Assembly (NCBI GenBank): GCA_013912105.1 | Contig: JACERY010000004.1 | Location: forward strand, 33,637 to 97,636 | Origin: Acidimicrobiales bacterium | GTDB lineage: Bacteria; Actinomycetota; Acidimicrobiia; Acidimicrobiales; UBA8592 | Length of the DNA: 64,000 nt | Direction: 5' to 3' | Shown: piece by piece, positions 52,443-64,000 of the stretch | How positions within the stretch are numbered: the first letter of the stretch is position 1 | How the letters are laid out: each line of letters opens with the position of its first letter | Position numbers and translations under genes: made by a program | The notes under the pieces: model-generated | Database searches by the model: none | What the model saw: the letters and a program-made list of their open reading frames with translations, nothing else | What the model was told of the DNA's origin: nothing

Positions 52443-52507
52443 AGATCTAAAGCTAGCGACTTAATGTGAAATCGTACATATTTTTCTAGTTTTGGTTAGA
52501 GCCTTAG

Positions 52508-53401
52508 TTAGTCAATTACTAATAAAGAAAAGAGAGTGGTTGCGTTAAAGCCAATGTGCGCCCAAATTGCAGGTGCTAGTCTCTGCTTTCGTTCATATAG
52601 CCATGCAAATAATATTCCAACCGCGAATAGCGCAGGGAATAGTAACAATTGGAAATGAATAGCGGCAAAGATTCCTGAAGAAATAACTATTGAAAATCTA
52701 ACTACATTTTTTTGCGATTGTAACGAATTGTTTCGCTTACGAAAGGAGCCATAAAGTAGACCACGGAAAAATAGTTCTTCAGCCAATGGAGCGAAAAGTC
52801 CAACCGTAATCACAAGTGTGACGACGCCTAAAGGTGAGCTTGCTCTATCGCTAAGATTTCTAGCTGGTTCACTGATGCGCTCAACATCGATATCTAGTAG
52901 CCAAACAATCGGGTAAGTAACCAGTGGCACAAGCAGCAATTGTGCTCCGACTCCTGCAAAGAGTCCGACCCCTATATCTTTTTTGTGCATCGTAAAGAGA
53001 AAGTCTTTTTTTAAACCTTCTCCGAACCGGGAAGCTGCAAAAATTACAGTCAAACCGAGTATGAGCTGTTGAGGAAACCCCACTAGCGAGACAGCCCACA
53101 TCGGCAATTGATCAAAATCGTTGTAACTTGTGGCACTATAAACGATGCGAAGCCCAATTAAAGCAGCTATGAGGCTGAGGCTATAGCCAATCGCAGCATG
53201 CCCTAGACCCCAAGTCCGTTTATCGTTTTCAATTTTTCCAGCTGGTGGGAAGAGGTATTGTTCGTTACCTTCAACTTTCTCATCATTAGCAGCTTCGTTC
53301 ACAAGATGATAATAACCGAACACTACCCTTGAACAACCTTTGCGAGAGCAAGAAACTATGAACATATTATTTCCGACTGATTCAACCAGCGAAGATTCCA
53401 C
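52508..53401 (-). CDS. CPBP-family intramembrane metalloprotease
   Basis: An integral membrane protein of 297 residues with seven to eight helices and the CPBP (Abi) motifs: AEELFFRGLLYGSF (EExxxR), ISSGIFAAIHF and HIGFNATT. Start choice is uncertain: the ATG at 53401 leaves only 12 bases to the divergent ftsH ATG, and the first 33 residues (CSRKGCSRVVFGYY) show two close Cys residues and no membrane helix. A GTG at 53300-53302 would give a 264-residue protein beginning NEAANDEKVEG and leave room for a promoter. The N-terminal CSRKGCSR recalls actinobacterial DUF3499 starts, which could be a remnant. Function is unknown. Confidence 0.78.
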   Translation of the reverse strand: MESSLVESVGNNMFIVSCSRKGCSRVVFGYYHLVNEAANDEKVEGNEQYLFPPAGKIENDKRTWGLGHAAIGYSLSLIAALIGLRIVYSATSYNDFDQLPMWAVSLVGFPQQLILGLTVIFAASRFGEGLKKDFLFTMHKKDIGVGLFAGVGAQLLLVPLVTYPIVWLLDIDVERISEPARNLSDRASSPLGVVTLVITVGLFAPLAEELFFRGLLYGSFRKRNNSLQSQKNVVRFSIVISSGIFAAIHFQLLLFPALFAVGILFAWLYERKQRLAPAIWAHIGFNATTLFSLLVID

Positions 53402-53413
53402 TACGATAGAAGC

Positions 53414-55369
53414 ATGAAAGAAAGTCGCCCGCCCGCACCTAAAAAGCCAGAGATGGAAGATAACGATGGCAATGAAACTACGAATAGCCCTTGGAGGAAA
53501 CGGATTTCTTACCTCTTTGCTCTCGGGATACTTCTACTTTTCTTCTTACCGAATCTACTCAATAATGATGGCGCTAAAGATATTCCCTTTCAAACATTTC
53601 GAACCGAAGTAATAAATAACCAAGTTTCTGAAGCTGAATTCAATAACAACACCGGGAAAATTACCTATACATCTATAGAAGGCGAAAAATATAAGACATC
53701 CGGACCTCTAGAGCTCTCAAGTGACGATGAAAGACTCTTCCTAGAAAATATTGATGATTTCAAATTCCACACACCTGGCTCAAATATCTGGACTGGATTT
53801 ATAATCCCCGTTCTAGGACCTTTAGCTTTAATACTTCTTTTCTTCTATTGGCTTAACCGTAGAGCCCAAGGCCAGATGGGCAATATCATGTCAATCGGCC
53901 GCTCAAAAGCAAAGGCATATACAACGGAGCGGCCTTCAACGACTTTTGAAGACGTTGCTGGATACGGAGGGGTCAAACAAGAAATTCAAGAAGTTGTAGA
54001 TTTCCTTCAAGATGCAGAGAAGTTTGCTGAGATAGGCGCTCGTATCCCTAAAGGAGTGCTGCTCGTTGGACCACCTGGAACCGGAAAGACACTAATCGCC
54101 CGCGCTGTTGCAGGAGAAGCAGGAGTCCCGTTCCTTTCAGTAACAGGTAGCGATTTTATGGAAATGTTTGTTGGAGTCGGGGCAAGCAGAGTTCGAGATC
54201 TCTTCCAAACCGCACGAAAGATGGGTAGTGCAATAATATTCATAGACGAAATAGACTCCATCGGGCGTAAACGTGGTGCAGGTTTAGGTGGCGGCCACGA
54301 CGAACGAGAGCAGACACTTAATCAAATGCTGGCTGAAATGGATGGCTTTGAGGCTACCGAAGGCATCGTAATGATGGCTGCAACAAACCGGCCAGACATC
54401 CTTGACCCAGCATTACTTCGACCGGGTAGATTTGACCGACAGGTTATAGTCTCACTTCCTGAACTTGAAGACCGAGAACAGATACTAGAAGTCCACGCAA
54501 AAGAAAAAAAGATGTCTGACGATGTTGACTTATCTCTCTTATCTAGGGGCACCCCCGGTATGAGTGGAGCTGATCTAGCAAATCTAATTAACGAGGCTGC
54601 GTTAATAGCTGTCAGAGGTGGAGATACTTCAGTTTCATCTGATCATTTAGAACAAGCGCGAGATCGAGTTCTAATGGGGCAAACTCGAGAAGCAACTGTC
54701 TTGAACCCTCAAGAGCGAGAACGTGTTGCATATCACGAAAGCGGACATGCTCTTGCAGCAGCTTTTCTGCCAAATGCTGACCCACTTCACAAAGTATCTA
54801 TCATTCCACGTGGCATGGCTTTAGGTGTAACTATGACACTTCCTGAAGAAGATAGGTACCTTCTTCAAAAAAGCTATGTTGAGGATGAATTAGTCAAAAT
54901 GCTAGGCGGTCGAGTAGCTGAAAACATTGTCTATGGCGAAGTTTCTAGTGGAGCAGCAGACGATCTCGCACGAGCAACAGAGATGGCGAGAAAAATGGTT
55001 CGAGAATGGGGAATGAGCGAACGTATCGGACCGATGGCGTGGAGATCACAAGAGCAAGTCTTTCTAGGGGAAGATATGGGAAGAGGACGCGATTACAGCG
55101 ATGAGATGGCTAATTTAATCGATGGAGAAATTGAATCTATACTAAGAAATGCCGAGACCAGGTGTAATGACTTACTGCTTGAGAATAGAGATGGGCTTGA
55201 TGCACTGGCCAAATCTCTTCTGGAAAATGAAACTTTAGATAGTAAAGAAGTCTTCTTATTATTGGGCATTGAAGAGCTATCTAATGACGGCGAATCAGAC
55301 CCCTCTTCAAGTGCTCCAAATGTGGAGATTCCTGCGTACCAGACATATAGTAAACCTGAAAAATCTTGA
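53414..55369 (+). CDS. ftsH: ATP-dependent zinc metalloprotease FtsH
   Basis: FtsH degrades membrane and regulatory proteins. The 651-residue protein has two N-terminal helices (about 32-50 and 130-150), an AAA domain with GPPGTGKT (Walker A), [13 protein letters not shown] (Walker B), the second region of homology [19 protein letters not shown], and the protease motif HESGH at 441-445 with a third zinc ligand in [12 protein letters not shown]. The C-terminal tail is acidic and Ser-rich. Its ATG is only 12 bases from the annotated start of the divergent CPBP gene. Confidence 0.95.
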   Translation: MKESRPPAPKKPEMEDNDGNETTNSPWRKRISYLFALGILLLFFLPNLLNNDGAKDIPFQTFRTEVINNQVSEAEFNNNTGKITYTSIEGEKYKTSGPLELSSDDERLFLENIDDFKFHTPGSNIWTGFIIPVLGPLALILLFFYWLNRRAQGQMGNIMSIGRSKAKAYTTERPSTTFEDVAGYGGVKQEIQEVVDFLQDAEKFAEIGARIPKGVLLVGPPGTGKTLIARAVAGEAGVPFLSVTGSDFMEMFVGVGASRVRDLFQTARKMGSAIIFIDEIDSIGRKRGAGLGGGHDEREQTLNQMLAEMDGFEATEGIVMMAATNRPDILDPALLRPGRFDRQVIVSLPELEDREQILEVHAKEKKMSDDVDLSLLSRGTPGMSGADLANLINEAALIAVRGGDTSVSSDHLEQARDRVLMGQTREATVLNPQERERVAYHESGHALAAAFLPNADPLHKVSIIPRGMALGVTMTLPEEDRYLLQKSYVEDELVKMLGGRVAENIVYGEVSSGAADDLARATEMARKMVREWGMSERIGPMAWRSQEQVFLGEDMGRGRDYSDEMANLIDGEIESILRNAETRCNDLLLENRDGLDALAKSLLENETLDSKEVFLLLGIEELSNDGESDPSSSAPNVEIPAYQTYSKPEKS

Positions 55370-55385
55370 ATCCGAGAATACATTC

Positions 55386-55835
55386 ATGGCTATTACTGTC
55401 CTTCTTGTATTAACGCTGGGAGGGGTCGCATTTGGGATCTCTTTCATAGCAAATAAAAAGAAACCTGACACTCCTACGGTTCCAAAATTTGTATTACCTT
55501 TCCAATTAGATCGAAATGATTTCGAAAATATAGGAAGTGATTGGCTGTTAGTTCTTTTCTCCTCGGATACCTGCGATTCATGCAATTTTGTCCTTGATCA
55601 AATTTCGGATCTAACCCTTCCTTCACTTCAAGTGCAAAATGTTGAATTTCCCTCTGAAAATTTACTCCACAAAAAATACAGTGTTAGCTCCGTTCCGAGT
55701 CTCCTTCTTGCTAACCAGAATGGCGTTGTGGAATGGTCTTTCGCTGGAATACCGCCTAAGGGAGCCCTGTCAGACGCACTGGAGCAATTCGGGATAATCC
55801 CTCCTGAGACAGGCCAACAAGTTGAAATAAATTAA
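55386..55835 (+). CDS. Membrane-anchored thioredoxin-like protein
   Basis: The 149-residue protein has an N-terminal membrane helix, MAITVLLVLTLGGVAFGISF, and a thioredoxin fold with the redox motif CDSC in FSSDTCDSCNFVLDQI, then SVSSVPSLLLANQNGVV with the cis-Pro of the fold. It probably faces outside the cytoplasm, reducing or oxidising thiols. I chose the ATG at 55386; an in-frame start at 55269 would overlap ftsH by 100 bases and add residues with no fold sense. It follows ftsH by 16 bases. Confidence 0.82.
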   Translation: MAITVLLVLTLGGVAFGISFIANKKKPDTPTVPKFVLPFQLDRNDFENIGSDWLLVLFSSDTCDSCNFVLDQISDLTLPSLQVQNVEFPSENLLHKKYSVSSVPSLLLANQNGVVEWSFAGIPPKGALSDALEQFGIIPPETGQQVEIN

Positions 55836-55846
55836 CCTGTTTGAAG

Positions 55847-57403
55847 CTATTCGAAAGGTTGAGGGCTTATCTCTAGCTCTACCAAGCCGCTAGTTCCTGC
55901 TGCCACACGGTCCCATTGACCCATCATTTGCGAAAGTAGATAACGTTCAAGAGCAACTGGTTCAGATGAAATAACTCTAATAAGTGCATCTTCGGGAATG
56001 CCTAACTGTTGCAGATCAATGATCTTTCTAGACTTAGCTGATACTTCAATAATCTGCGACTCATATATTTTTCCCTCAGAATAAGCAAAAAGTTGCAGCA
56101 ACGTGAGTCTGTCTTCAGCTGGAAGGACAACAGCTAATTTCCCCCCAGAACTATTTGAAATGAAGAAATGTTCTCTTGCTGCAAGGTCTATTCCCATATT
56201 CGATCCAGAACTAGCTACAAGGCTTTCTAAAGTAACACCAAACCTTTCACTGACGATTGGAACTTTATTTAGGCTTCGTACAACAACCCAAAAAGGTACA
56301 CCTCTTGGTATTCTATCTGAGACGTCAAGCTTGCTAGCGGATTCTGATGGGTCGCTGCCTCCCCCGAAAATGACTTGTTCGAGGCTGCCAGGCTTAACAG
56401 AAATATTTACGGGCTCAATATAAGGCCCACTCTTAACATCGGAAATTATTTCGACTTCAACTTCTGCTTCGGAATTGCTGGAGGGGTTGTAGACCACTAA
56501 GGAAGAATTACTTTCGGTATCGAATCCACCTGGGAAAACCCAAATATTATTGAGAGTTGGTGAACCAATTCCAGAGCTAAGTCCTCGTGGATCAAATTCA
56601 TCACCAAAAAATAACATACGTTCTGCAACAACCCTGCCAATCCTTGTCTCAATACGCGCTCCGATAGTTTCCGCTAATGTGACTACATCAGTAATATCTA
56701 TTGGTAGTAATGCATTAGGTGGTACTACTAAGCCATTAAAAGCTTCAGGGCGCCGAGTCCTCCCATCTGCTGCAAAAGTGATATCGAGTACTGCATTATC
56801 TGGGAAGGGATTATATATAGAAATAATCTCTCTAGATCCTGATCGAGTTGTCCCAGCTGCAAAATTCCATTCGGTTGATGCGTTGGAGGAACAAAAAGAC
56901 TGCGATACTCCAACCTTTCCTGAAAGACGATGTTCAGCTACCAGATCACCAAGGTCAGATTGGATAAATGCAGCAGCGTGTTCACCATTTACCCCTTCGA
57001 TATCAGATAATTTTATCGAGAAAGTTGAACGTTCAGGAATTATGACATCTGTAGTAACACTCGGTAGTTGTAGAATTTTGAGCTCACTACTGACATTGGG
57101 TTCATCATTTTCGGTGCTTAATTGATTCGGTGATAGAACAGGAATAACTGTTATTGATGCATTTGCAACTTTATTTGATGGGTTTCCAAGAAGAATTTCA
57201 TGATCTGCAATTCCGCTTCCGCCTACTGTTCCTGAGACGCAATACCAAGTTGATGACAAATCCTGCCTATCGCCAACTAAAAATGCTTGATTGCGTTCAA
57301 AAACTTGCTCAATTGAGGAAATCCCTTCATCATCTTCCAATACAAAAGCCGCAATCATAATGACTATGAAAAAAGCAAGGGCCGGCCAACGAGTTACTTT
57401 CAT
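55847..57403 (-). CDS. DUF5719-like exported or membrane-anchored protein
   Basis: The 518-residue protein has one N-terminal helix (about 5-22: ALAFFIVIMIAAFVL) and a large extracytoplasmic part built from beta-rich repeats, with NPSSNSEAEVEVEII-type and NPFPDNAVLDITFAADGR stretches. This layout resembles actinobacterial DUF5719 proteins, which sit beside large membrane glycosyltransferases as here (four-base ATGA overlap). Function is unknown; a partner in surface polysaccharide assembly is likely. I assign the family by pattern and context, so moderate certainty. Confidence 0.75.
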   Translation of the reverse strand: MKVTRWPALAFFIVIMIAAFVLEDDEGISSIEQVFERNQAFLVGDRQDLSSTWYCVSGTVGGSGIADHEILLGNPSNKVANASITVIPVLSPNQLSTENDEPNVSSELKILQLPSVTTDVIIPERSTFSIKLSDIEGVNGEHAAAFIQSDLGDLVAEHRLSGKVGVSQSFCSSNASTEWNFAAGTTRSGSREIISIYNPFPDNAVLDITFAADGRTRRPEAFNGLVVPPNALLPIDITDVVTLAETIGARIETRIGRVVAERMLFFGDEFDPRGLSSGIGSPTLNNIWVFPGGFDTESNSSLVVYNPSSNSEAEVEVEIISDVKSGPYIEPVNISVKPGSLEQVIFGGGSDPSESASKLDVSDRIPRGVPFWVVVRSLNKVPIVSERFGVTLESLVASSGSNMGIDLAAREHFFISNSSGGKLAVVLPAEDRLTLLQLFAYSEGKIYESQIIEVSAKSRKIIDLQQLGIPEDALIRVISSEPVALERYLLSQMMGQWDRVAAGTSGLVELEISPQPFE

Positions 57404-60400
57404 AATTGAACTCTTCTAGCAGTTGCTAAGGATCTAGCTAACCCAACGAATGCAACAAACCACAACAAGCATTGCAATGACATAAGATAAATATGCTTTT
57501 TTCCTGTTTCATACGTAACCTCTAAAAGACCTGACTCTTCAGAAAAATACCCAGTCCCCCAGCCTAAAGCGATACTGGGTTGGATGGTTTGCCCATTTAG
57601 CTTCGCCTTCCAATGATCTGAAAACGGAAATGCTAGGTACACCTCAGAGTTTTGCTTAATCATGCCTTGATAACTTGTACCTGTTGCACCGGTAGCAACC
57701 AATGAAGACACAGACAGTGGTTGAGTTCCAGATGCATATGTACGAAATTGTTTGTCTATAAGAGCAACACCTTCAACCGATGACGCGAATCCGAAAGCAG
57801 ATAAATTGCGGTATCGATTAATTCCTGGTGCTATTTCTATTTTTGCGAGGTCAAGTTGCCTGGACAGGGATAATTTTAGTTTCTCAGGTAATTCTACCGA
57901 TAATCCTTTTGAAGGAAGTGGGGCTGACTTTTCAATGAGAACTACATCCGTTATTCCGAACGGTGCAAGTAATTTCCCTAAATTTGTAGTTCCATTTTTA
58001 AGTGCCAGATCGAATGCCTCGGCCACAAATTGATCCGCTGGTTGTTCTGGAGGTTGCCACCGGTCAATAAATGTTGATTCTAAGGTTGACGTTATAGAAA
58101 TAGTAAAATTATCTAGAAATTGTCGCCCACTAGCTGCCAGCAAATCATCGTCTCCTATCCAAAGAACACGAATATTTTGATTAGTCTCTTCTTCTGAAAA
58201 GAGAACATCATTTAACTCATCATCTGGAATCCCCCAGTCGCCTGAAAATGCTGAGCCTAGAACTGGCAGGATTACTAGGCACGATGCAATTATCGCCGTA
58301 ACAGGAATAAGTTGCCTCCAACCAAATTTGTATGTCTGTAAATCACGTTGGAGAGATCCAACGCCCATCGCAGAGGCTACTGCTACCCCCAAAGCTGCCG
58401 GTACAAGAAGGACTTCCGCTCTAGGTAGCACGAACGGAAGATACCCCATCCCATTAACCCAGATAGCAGCCACTCCCGCTAGGTACAGCGAGCAACCCCT
58501 TACTGCCCAAGCCCATCTTTCTCCCCGAGCTAGCATTAATGGAACAAACGCGAGAGCAGGAAAACCCCAGCCGAAAACTGAATTCTGCCCAAGTTCAGTT
58601 TGAAGCCTCAATGCTCCTAATAGGTCAACTGTCTCAGCGACGGTTGATCGCGTATGGAATATGGTATTCCATGAGAAGTCAGAAAAAAAATAATCAAGAA
58701 TCCAAGGAAAGTTAAGTGCAGCGGCCATTGCGTAACTAAGTATCAGAATCAGAAATAACCTGCTAAACCCTAATTTCCACCCTGCGACTAATGATCCAAC
58801 ACAAAGGCAAACCACAGTCAATGTAACCGCAAAGAGAACTAATGGTGAAAATGAAAAAACCAATCCAAGTATAAATCCTAAAGTTAATACCTCCCGAAAT
58901 ATGTCGGCTTCGAAGGCGAAGCGACTCGTTGGCCCTCCTATTGGCCCAAAAGGAGATGACCTACTGGCACGGGCTAGAAATAAAAGCATCCACGGTAAAC
59001 AACCAAACAGAATCAGTCCATCCCAGGACCCTGTTGAAAAAGACTGATAAGCCACTGGGGCAACAAAGTAAATAACTGCCCCAGCAGTTTTCATCCAGGC
59101 CGAGTTAAACGGCTTCAAAAGGAACCAGATACCTAGGACTCCGATTGGGACCATTCCTAACGTAAGAACTAATCGCAGGAAACCCATACAGCCCCAAAAG
59201 AAGATTCCGAGAACTCCAATGATACCTAAAGCATTGGGATGCACTCCTTCATAACCGATTCCAGTTTGCCACTGGCTGGAGAACCATAGGTCAAATGTGC
59301 CTTTGATCCCTAAGTCAAATGGGACAAGATCTCCGACGACAGGCGTAGATCGCGTAATCAAATGCCTACTTCCGAATATGAAAATCACTGAGGCAGCTAT
59401 TAGAAATGCAAGTGAAACTCTGGAAGGACCGCTACGCATCTCTTGAAGAAATAAACTAAATCTTCCCTTACTTTGCTCGGAATAAGATCCAGAATGTTCA
59501 GGATGCACAAAAAGCCTTTTAACAGGAGCAACACCACGTACTTGCATTTGTCGAATCCCCGAATCAGGAACTTGACGTAATCTCTTTAGACACTTTCGTT
59601 TCTCTAAAAGTGATTTTGTATGGAATAGATTCCACCCCCAAGTATCGAGAAAAATTTTTAATCTTGATAAATTTCCTGAGAAGACCCCAGAGATAGCAAA
59701 AACCATAGAAAAAATAAAGGCTTGGGGTAAAACACGAACTGAATGCAACATTCCATAATTACTAAGAAGGCCTCTAAGGCGATGCCGTTCTCTATTCTTC
59801 ATTTGAGAATTGCTTATCTGGTAATTTCCTGGCTCTTCTCGATGTCTTGCAATAGCTAATGGAACGACCATCACCTTTGCTCCAGCTATTTTAGAACGCC
59901 AACAGAGATCTACATCTTCACCGATCATGCCCATTACTTCATCGAATCCTCCTAAAGCTTCGAAGAGATCCGCTCGAACAAGAGTCGCTGTTGTCGAAAC
60001 AACGAACACTTCTGAGACAGCGTCGTGTTGCTCCTGATCTAACTCCCCTTTCTCAACGCGACTTATTGGATACCCGAATTTATCCATTTCATATCCAACA
60101 TCTAACAGTTCATTAGGTCGATCCCAATTCACTACTTTAGGACCTATAACAGCGGCATTTGAACGAAATGATTCTTCTACCATCAATCGAACAGCGTCAG
60201 GAGCGAGAGAAACGTCGTGATGACAGAATAGATAGAAAGCAGGGTGTTCTTGTCTTTCTAGGAGAGTATTGAAATTTCTTCCTACCCCGTGACTTGAACT
60301 AACTGGATGAACCTCGGCTTGTGGGAGATATTCTGCCGCTAGTTTCTCGATTGATTCTATTGAATTAGTTGCTAAAACGGTAACCCTTATGTTTGGGTAG

Positions 60401-60609
60401 TTTTGGACAGCAAATGAAGCTAAGACTTCGCTAAACCATTCGTCAGGGTTATGAGCAACTACGACAATTTCGACAGGAGGTAGCAAAAGCCGTTCAGATT
60501 CTATCTTTTCTTCATTCGCTTTTATTTTTTCCACTGTTGGGAGAATAATCCCCAAATCGGCAATCAGGATGTACCCCCTTGTAAGTATGCGAATTCGACT
60601 ACTTAACAA
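57400..60609 (-). CDS. Giant membrane glycosyltransferase, GT2 catalytic domain plus multi-TM region
   Basis: The 1069-residue protein has an N-terminal GT2 domain (about 45-290): VEIVVVAHNPDEW, FYLFCHHDVSLAPDA (DxD-like metal site), and MGEDVDLCWRSKIAG. It continues with many hydrophobic segments from about 300 to 790, typical of polyprenyl-sugar transferases, and a long extracytoplasmic C-terminal part ending in a last helix near 1045. Similar genes next to DUF5719 are linked with actinobacterial cell-wall polysaccharide. The start is uncertain: the listed one is a TTG at 60609, and GTG or later TTG codons precede the first strand. Product sugar is not known; GDP-rhamnose is a candidate donor. 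Confidence 0.85.
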   Translation of the reverse strand: MLSSRIRILTRGYILIADLGIILPTVEKIKANEEKIESERLLLPPVEIVVVAHNPDEWFSEVLASFAVQNYPNIRVTVLATNSIESIEKLAAEYLPQAEVHPVSSSHGVGRNFNTLLERQEHPAFYLFCHHDVSLAPDAVRLMVEESFRSNAAVIGPKVVNWDRPNELLDVGYEMDKFGYPISRVEKGELDQEQHDAVSEVFVVSTTATLVRADLFEALGGFDEVMGMIGEDVDLCWRSKIAGAKVMVVPLAIARHREEPGNYQISNSQMKNRERHRLRGLLSNYGMLHSVRVLPQAFIFSMVFAISGVFSGNLSRLKIFLDTWGWNLFHTKSLLEKRKCLKRLRQVPDSGIRQMQVRGVAPVKRLFVHPEHSGSYSEQSKGRFSLFLQEMRSGPSRVSLAFLIAASVIFIFGSRHLITRSTPVVGDLVPFDLGIKGTFDLWFSSQWQTGIGYEGVHPNALGIIGVLGIFFWGCMGFLRLVLTLGMVPIGVLGIWFLLKPFNSAWMKTAGAVIYFVAPVAYQSFSTGSWDGLILFGCLPWMLLFLARASRSSPFGPIGGPTSRFAFEADIFREVLTLGFILGLVFSFSPLVLFAVTLTVVCLCVGSLVAGWKLGFSRLFLILILSYAMAAALNFPWILDYFFSDFSWNTIFHTRSTVAETVDLLGALRLQTELGQNSVFGWGFPALAFVPLMLARGERWAWAVRGCSLYLAGVAAIWVNGMGYLPFVLPRAEVLLVPAALGVAVASAMGVGSLQRDLQTYKFGWRQLIPVTAIIASCLVILPVLGSAFSGDWGIPDDELNDVLFSEEETNQNIRVLWIGDDDLLAASGRQFLDNFTISITSTLESTFIDRWQPPEQPADQFVAEAFDLALKNGTTNLGKLLAPFGITDVVLIEKSAPLPSKGLSVELPEKLKLSLSRQLDLAKIEIAPGINRYRNLSAFGFASSVEGVALIDKQFRTYASGTQPLSVSSLVATGATGTSYQGMIKQNSEVYLAFPFSDHWKAKLNGQTIQPSIALGWGTGYFSEESGLLEVTYETGKKHIYLMSLQCLLWFVAFVGLARSLATARRVQL

Positions 60610-60680
60610 ATGCTCCTAGACTGAGACTCTCACCTTTAAGTTCAAGCAGTACAATTATGATCTGTATTGAGAAGGAAAAT

Positions 60681-63522
<2,842 letters not shown>

Positions 63523-63530
<8 letters not shown>

Positions 63531-64000
63531 ATTAGAAATAATCCCAATCGAAGGCTTACCCGAGATTGCTCCTGGCGACGACTTAATAGAGATTTTGGGC
63601 CTTCATGGAAGCATCATGTCTGAAGACATCCTTGTAGTCACTCAGAAGATTATTTCCAAAGCAGAAAATCAAATAGTTGAGATAGATCCAACAAATCCAT
63701 TAAGCCATAAACCTCTAGTAGAAAAGGAGTCTGTTCGAATTTTGAGACGCCGAGGAGATTTAATAATAAGCGAAACAAAGCATGGGTTTGTTTGCGCTAA
63801 TGCTGGAATAGATCTATCCAACGTTCAGAGAGGTCAGGCCGCTTTACTTCCAGAGGATAGCGATCGTTCAGCAAGGCGAATTCGCGATGGACTGAAGGGA
63901 AAATTCAATTTAGATGTTGGAATTATTATTTCAGATACGTTTGGGCGTCCTTGGCGGAGAGGCTTAACCGACGTAGCTATAGGCTCCGCAGGAATTCTTC
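63523..64000 (+). CDS. cofE: Coenzyme F420-0:L-glutamate ligase CofE (5' part)
   Basis: CofE adds glutamates to F420-0. The visible 159 codons include PIEGLPEIAPGDDL, DILVVTQKIISKAEN (a family hallmark), HGFVCANAGIDLSN, LLPEDSDRSARRIRDGL and IIISDTFGRPWRRGLTDVAIG. The gene runs off the window, so it is unknown whether it carries the FbiB-type C-terminal nitroreductase domain. The ATG at 63523, eight bases within the end of cofD, is preceded by AGGAAA. The end of the window cuts the codon after residue 159. Confidence 0.93.

Noticed and set aside
55269..55385. Upstream extension of the thioredoxin-like gene overlapping ftsH
   Set aside because: The extension overlaps ftsH and precedes a clean signal-anchor that starts at the ATG at 55386.

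Overview
The window looks like part of the chromosome of a streamlined, AT-rich, probably marine actinobacterium. Acidimicrobiia-like is an inference from gene content, not a phylogeny. Actinobacterial markers are a mycothiol ligase (mshC) and a mycothiol-dependent-type enzyme, coenzyme F420 genes at both ends (npdG; cofD-cofE), an InhA-like enoyl-ACP reductase, menaquinone genes, and a block syntenic with the Mycobacterium Rv1334-Rv1341 region (mec-cysM-murI-Rv1339-rph-rdgB). No rRNA, CRISPR, insertion sequence, prophage or integrase was seen, and no gene-free stretch exceeds 300 bases.

Layout. 1-5.7 kb: 5' end of thrS, mshC, F420:NADPH reductase, fabI, and two CNNM/CorC-like membrane genes, one of which apparently lacks a canonical start codon. 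5.8-13 kb: a heterodimeric ABC exporter with one degenerate ATPase site, a stand-alone ABC ATPase, thiamine pyrophosphokinase, a small membrane protein and a 14-TM-type MFS exporter. 13-16.8 kb: VOC protein, SDR, amidohydrolase, truncated globin, LOG-family hydrolase. 16.9-21.5 kb: menaquinone genes menE, menC, menH, menD. 21.6-25 kb: GlcD-type oxidase, rpe, a lipoprotein, clpP, tRNA-Leu(UAG). 25-29 kb: NAD salvage operon pncB-pncA-nrtR with a divergent MFS gene and a palindrome between them. 29-33.4 kb: rdgB, rph, MBL phosphodiesterase-like, murI, cysM, mec, with no cysO. 33.5-36.1 kb: smpB and ssrA (tmRNA) flanking a steroid-dehydrogenase-like flavoprotein. 36.2-43.6 kb: accessory redox genes (two P450s, APH-like kinase, nitroreductase, mycothiol-type enzyme, threonine aldolase, cytosolic reductive-dehalogenase-like Fe-S protein). 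43.6-52.4 kb: ftsX, ftsE, prfB, secA, ahcY, Trm112-like, manB. 52.5-64 kb: CPBP protease, ftsH, membrane thioredoxin-like protein, DUF5719-like protein, giant membrane glycosyltransferase, rmd, gmd, cofD and the 5' part of cofE.

How it fits together. manB, gmd and rmd could supply GDP-D-rhamnose for the membrane glycosyltransferase. npdG would recycle F420 made via cofD/cofE. mshC makes the thiol probably used by the MDMPI-like protein. NrtR probably controls NAD salvage. smpB and ssrA form the ribosome rescue pair. Genes are very tightly packed: ten convergent protein-coding junctions range from 17-base overlaps to 13-base gaps, so classical hairpin terminators have almost no room.
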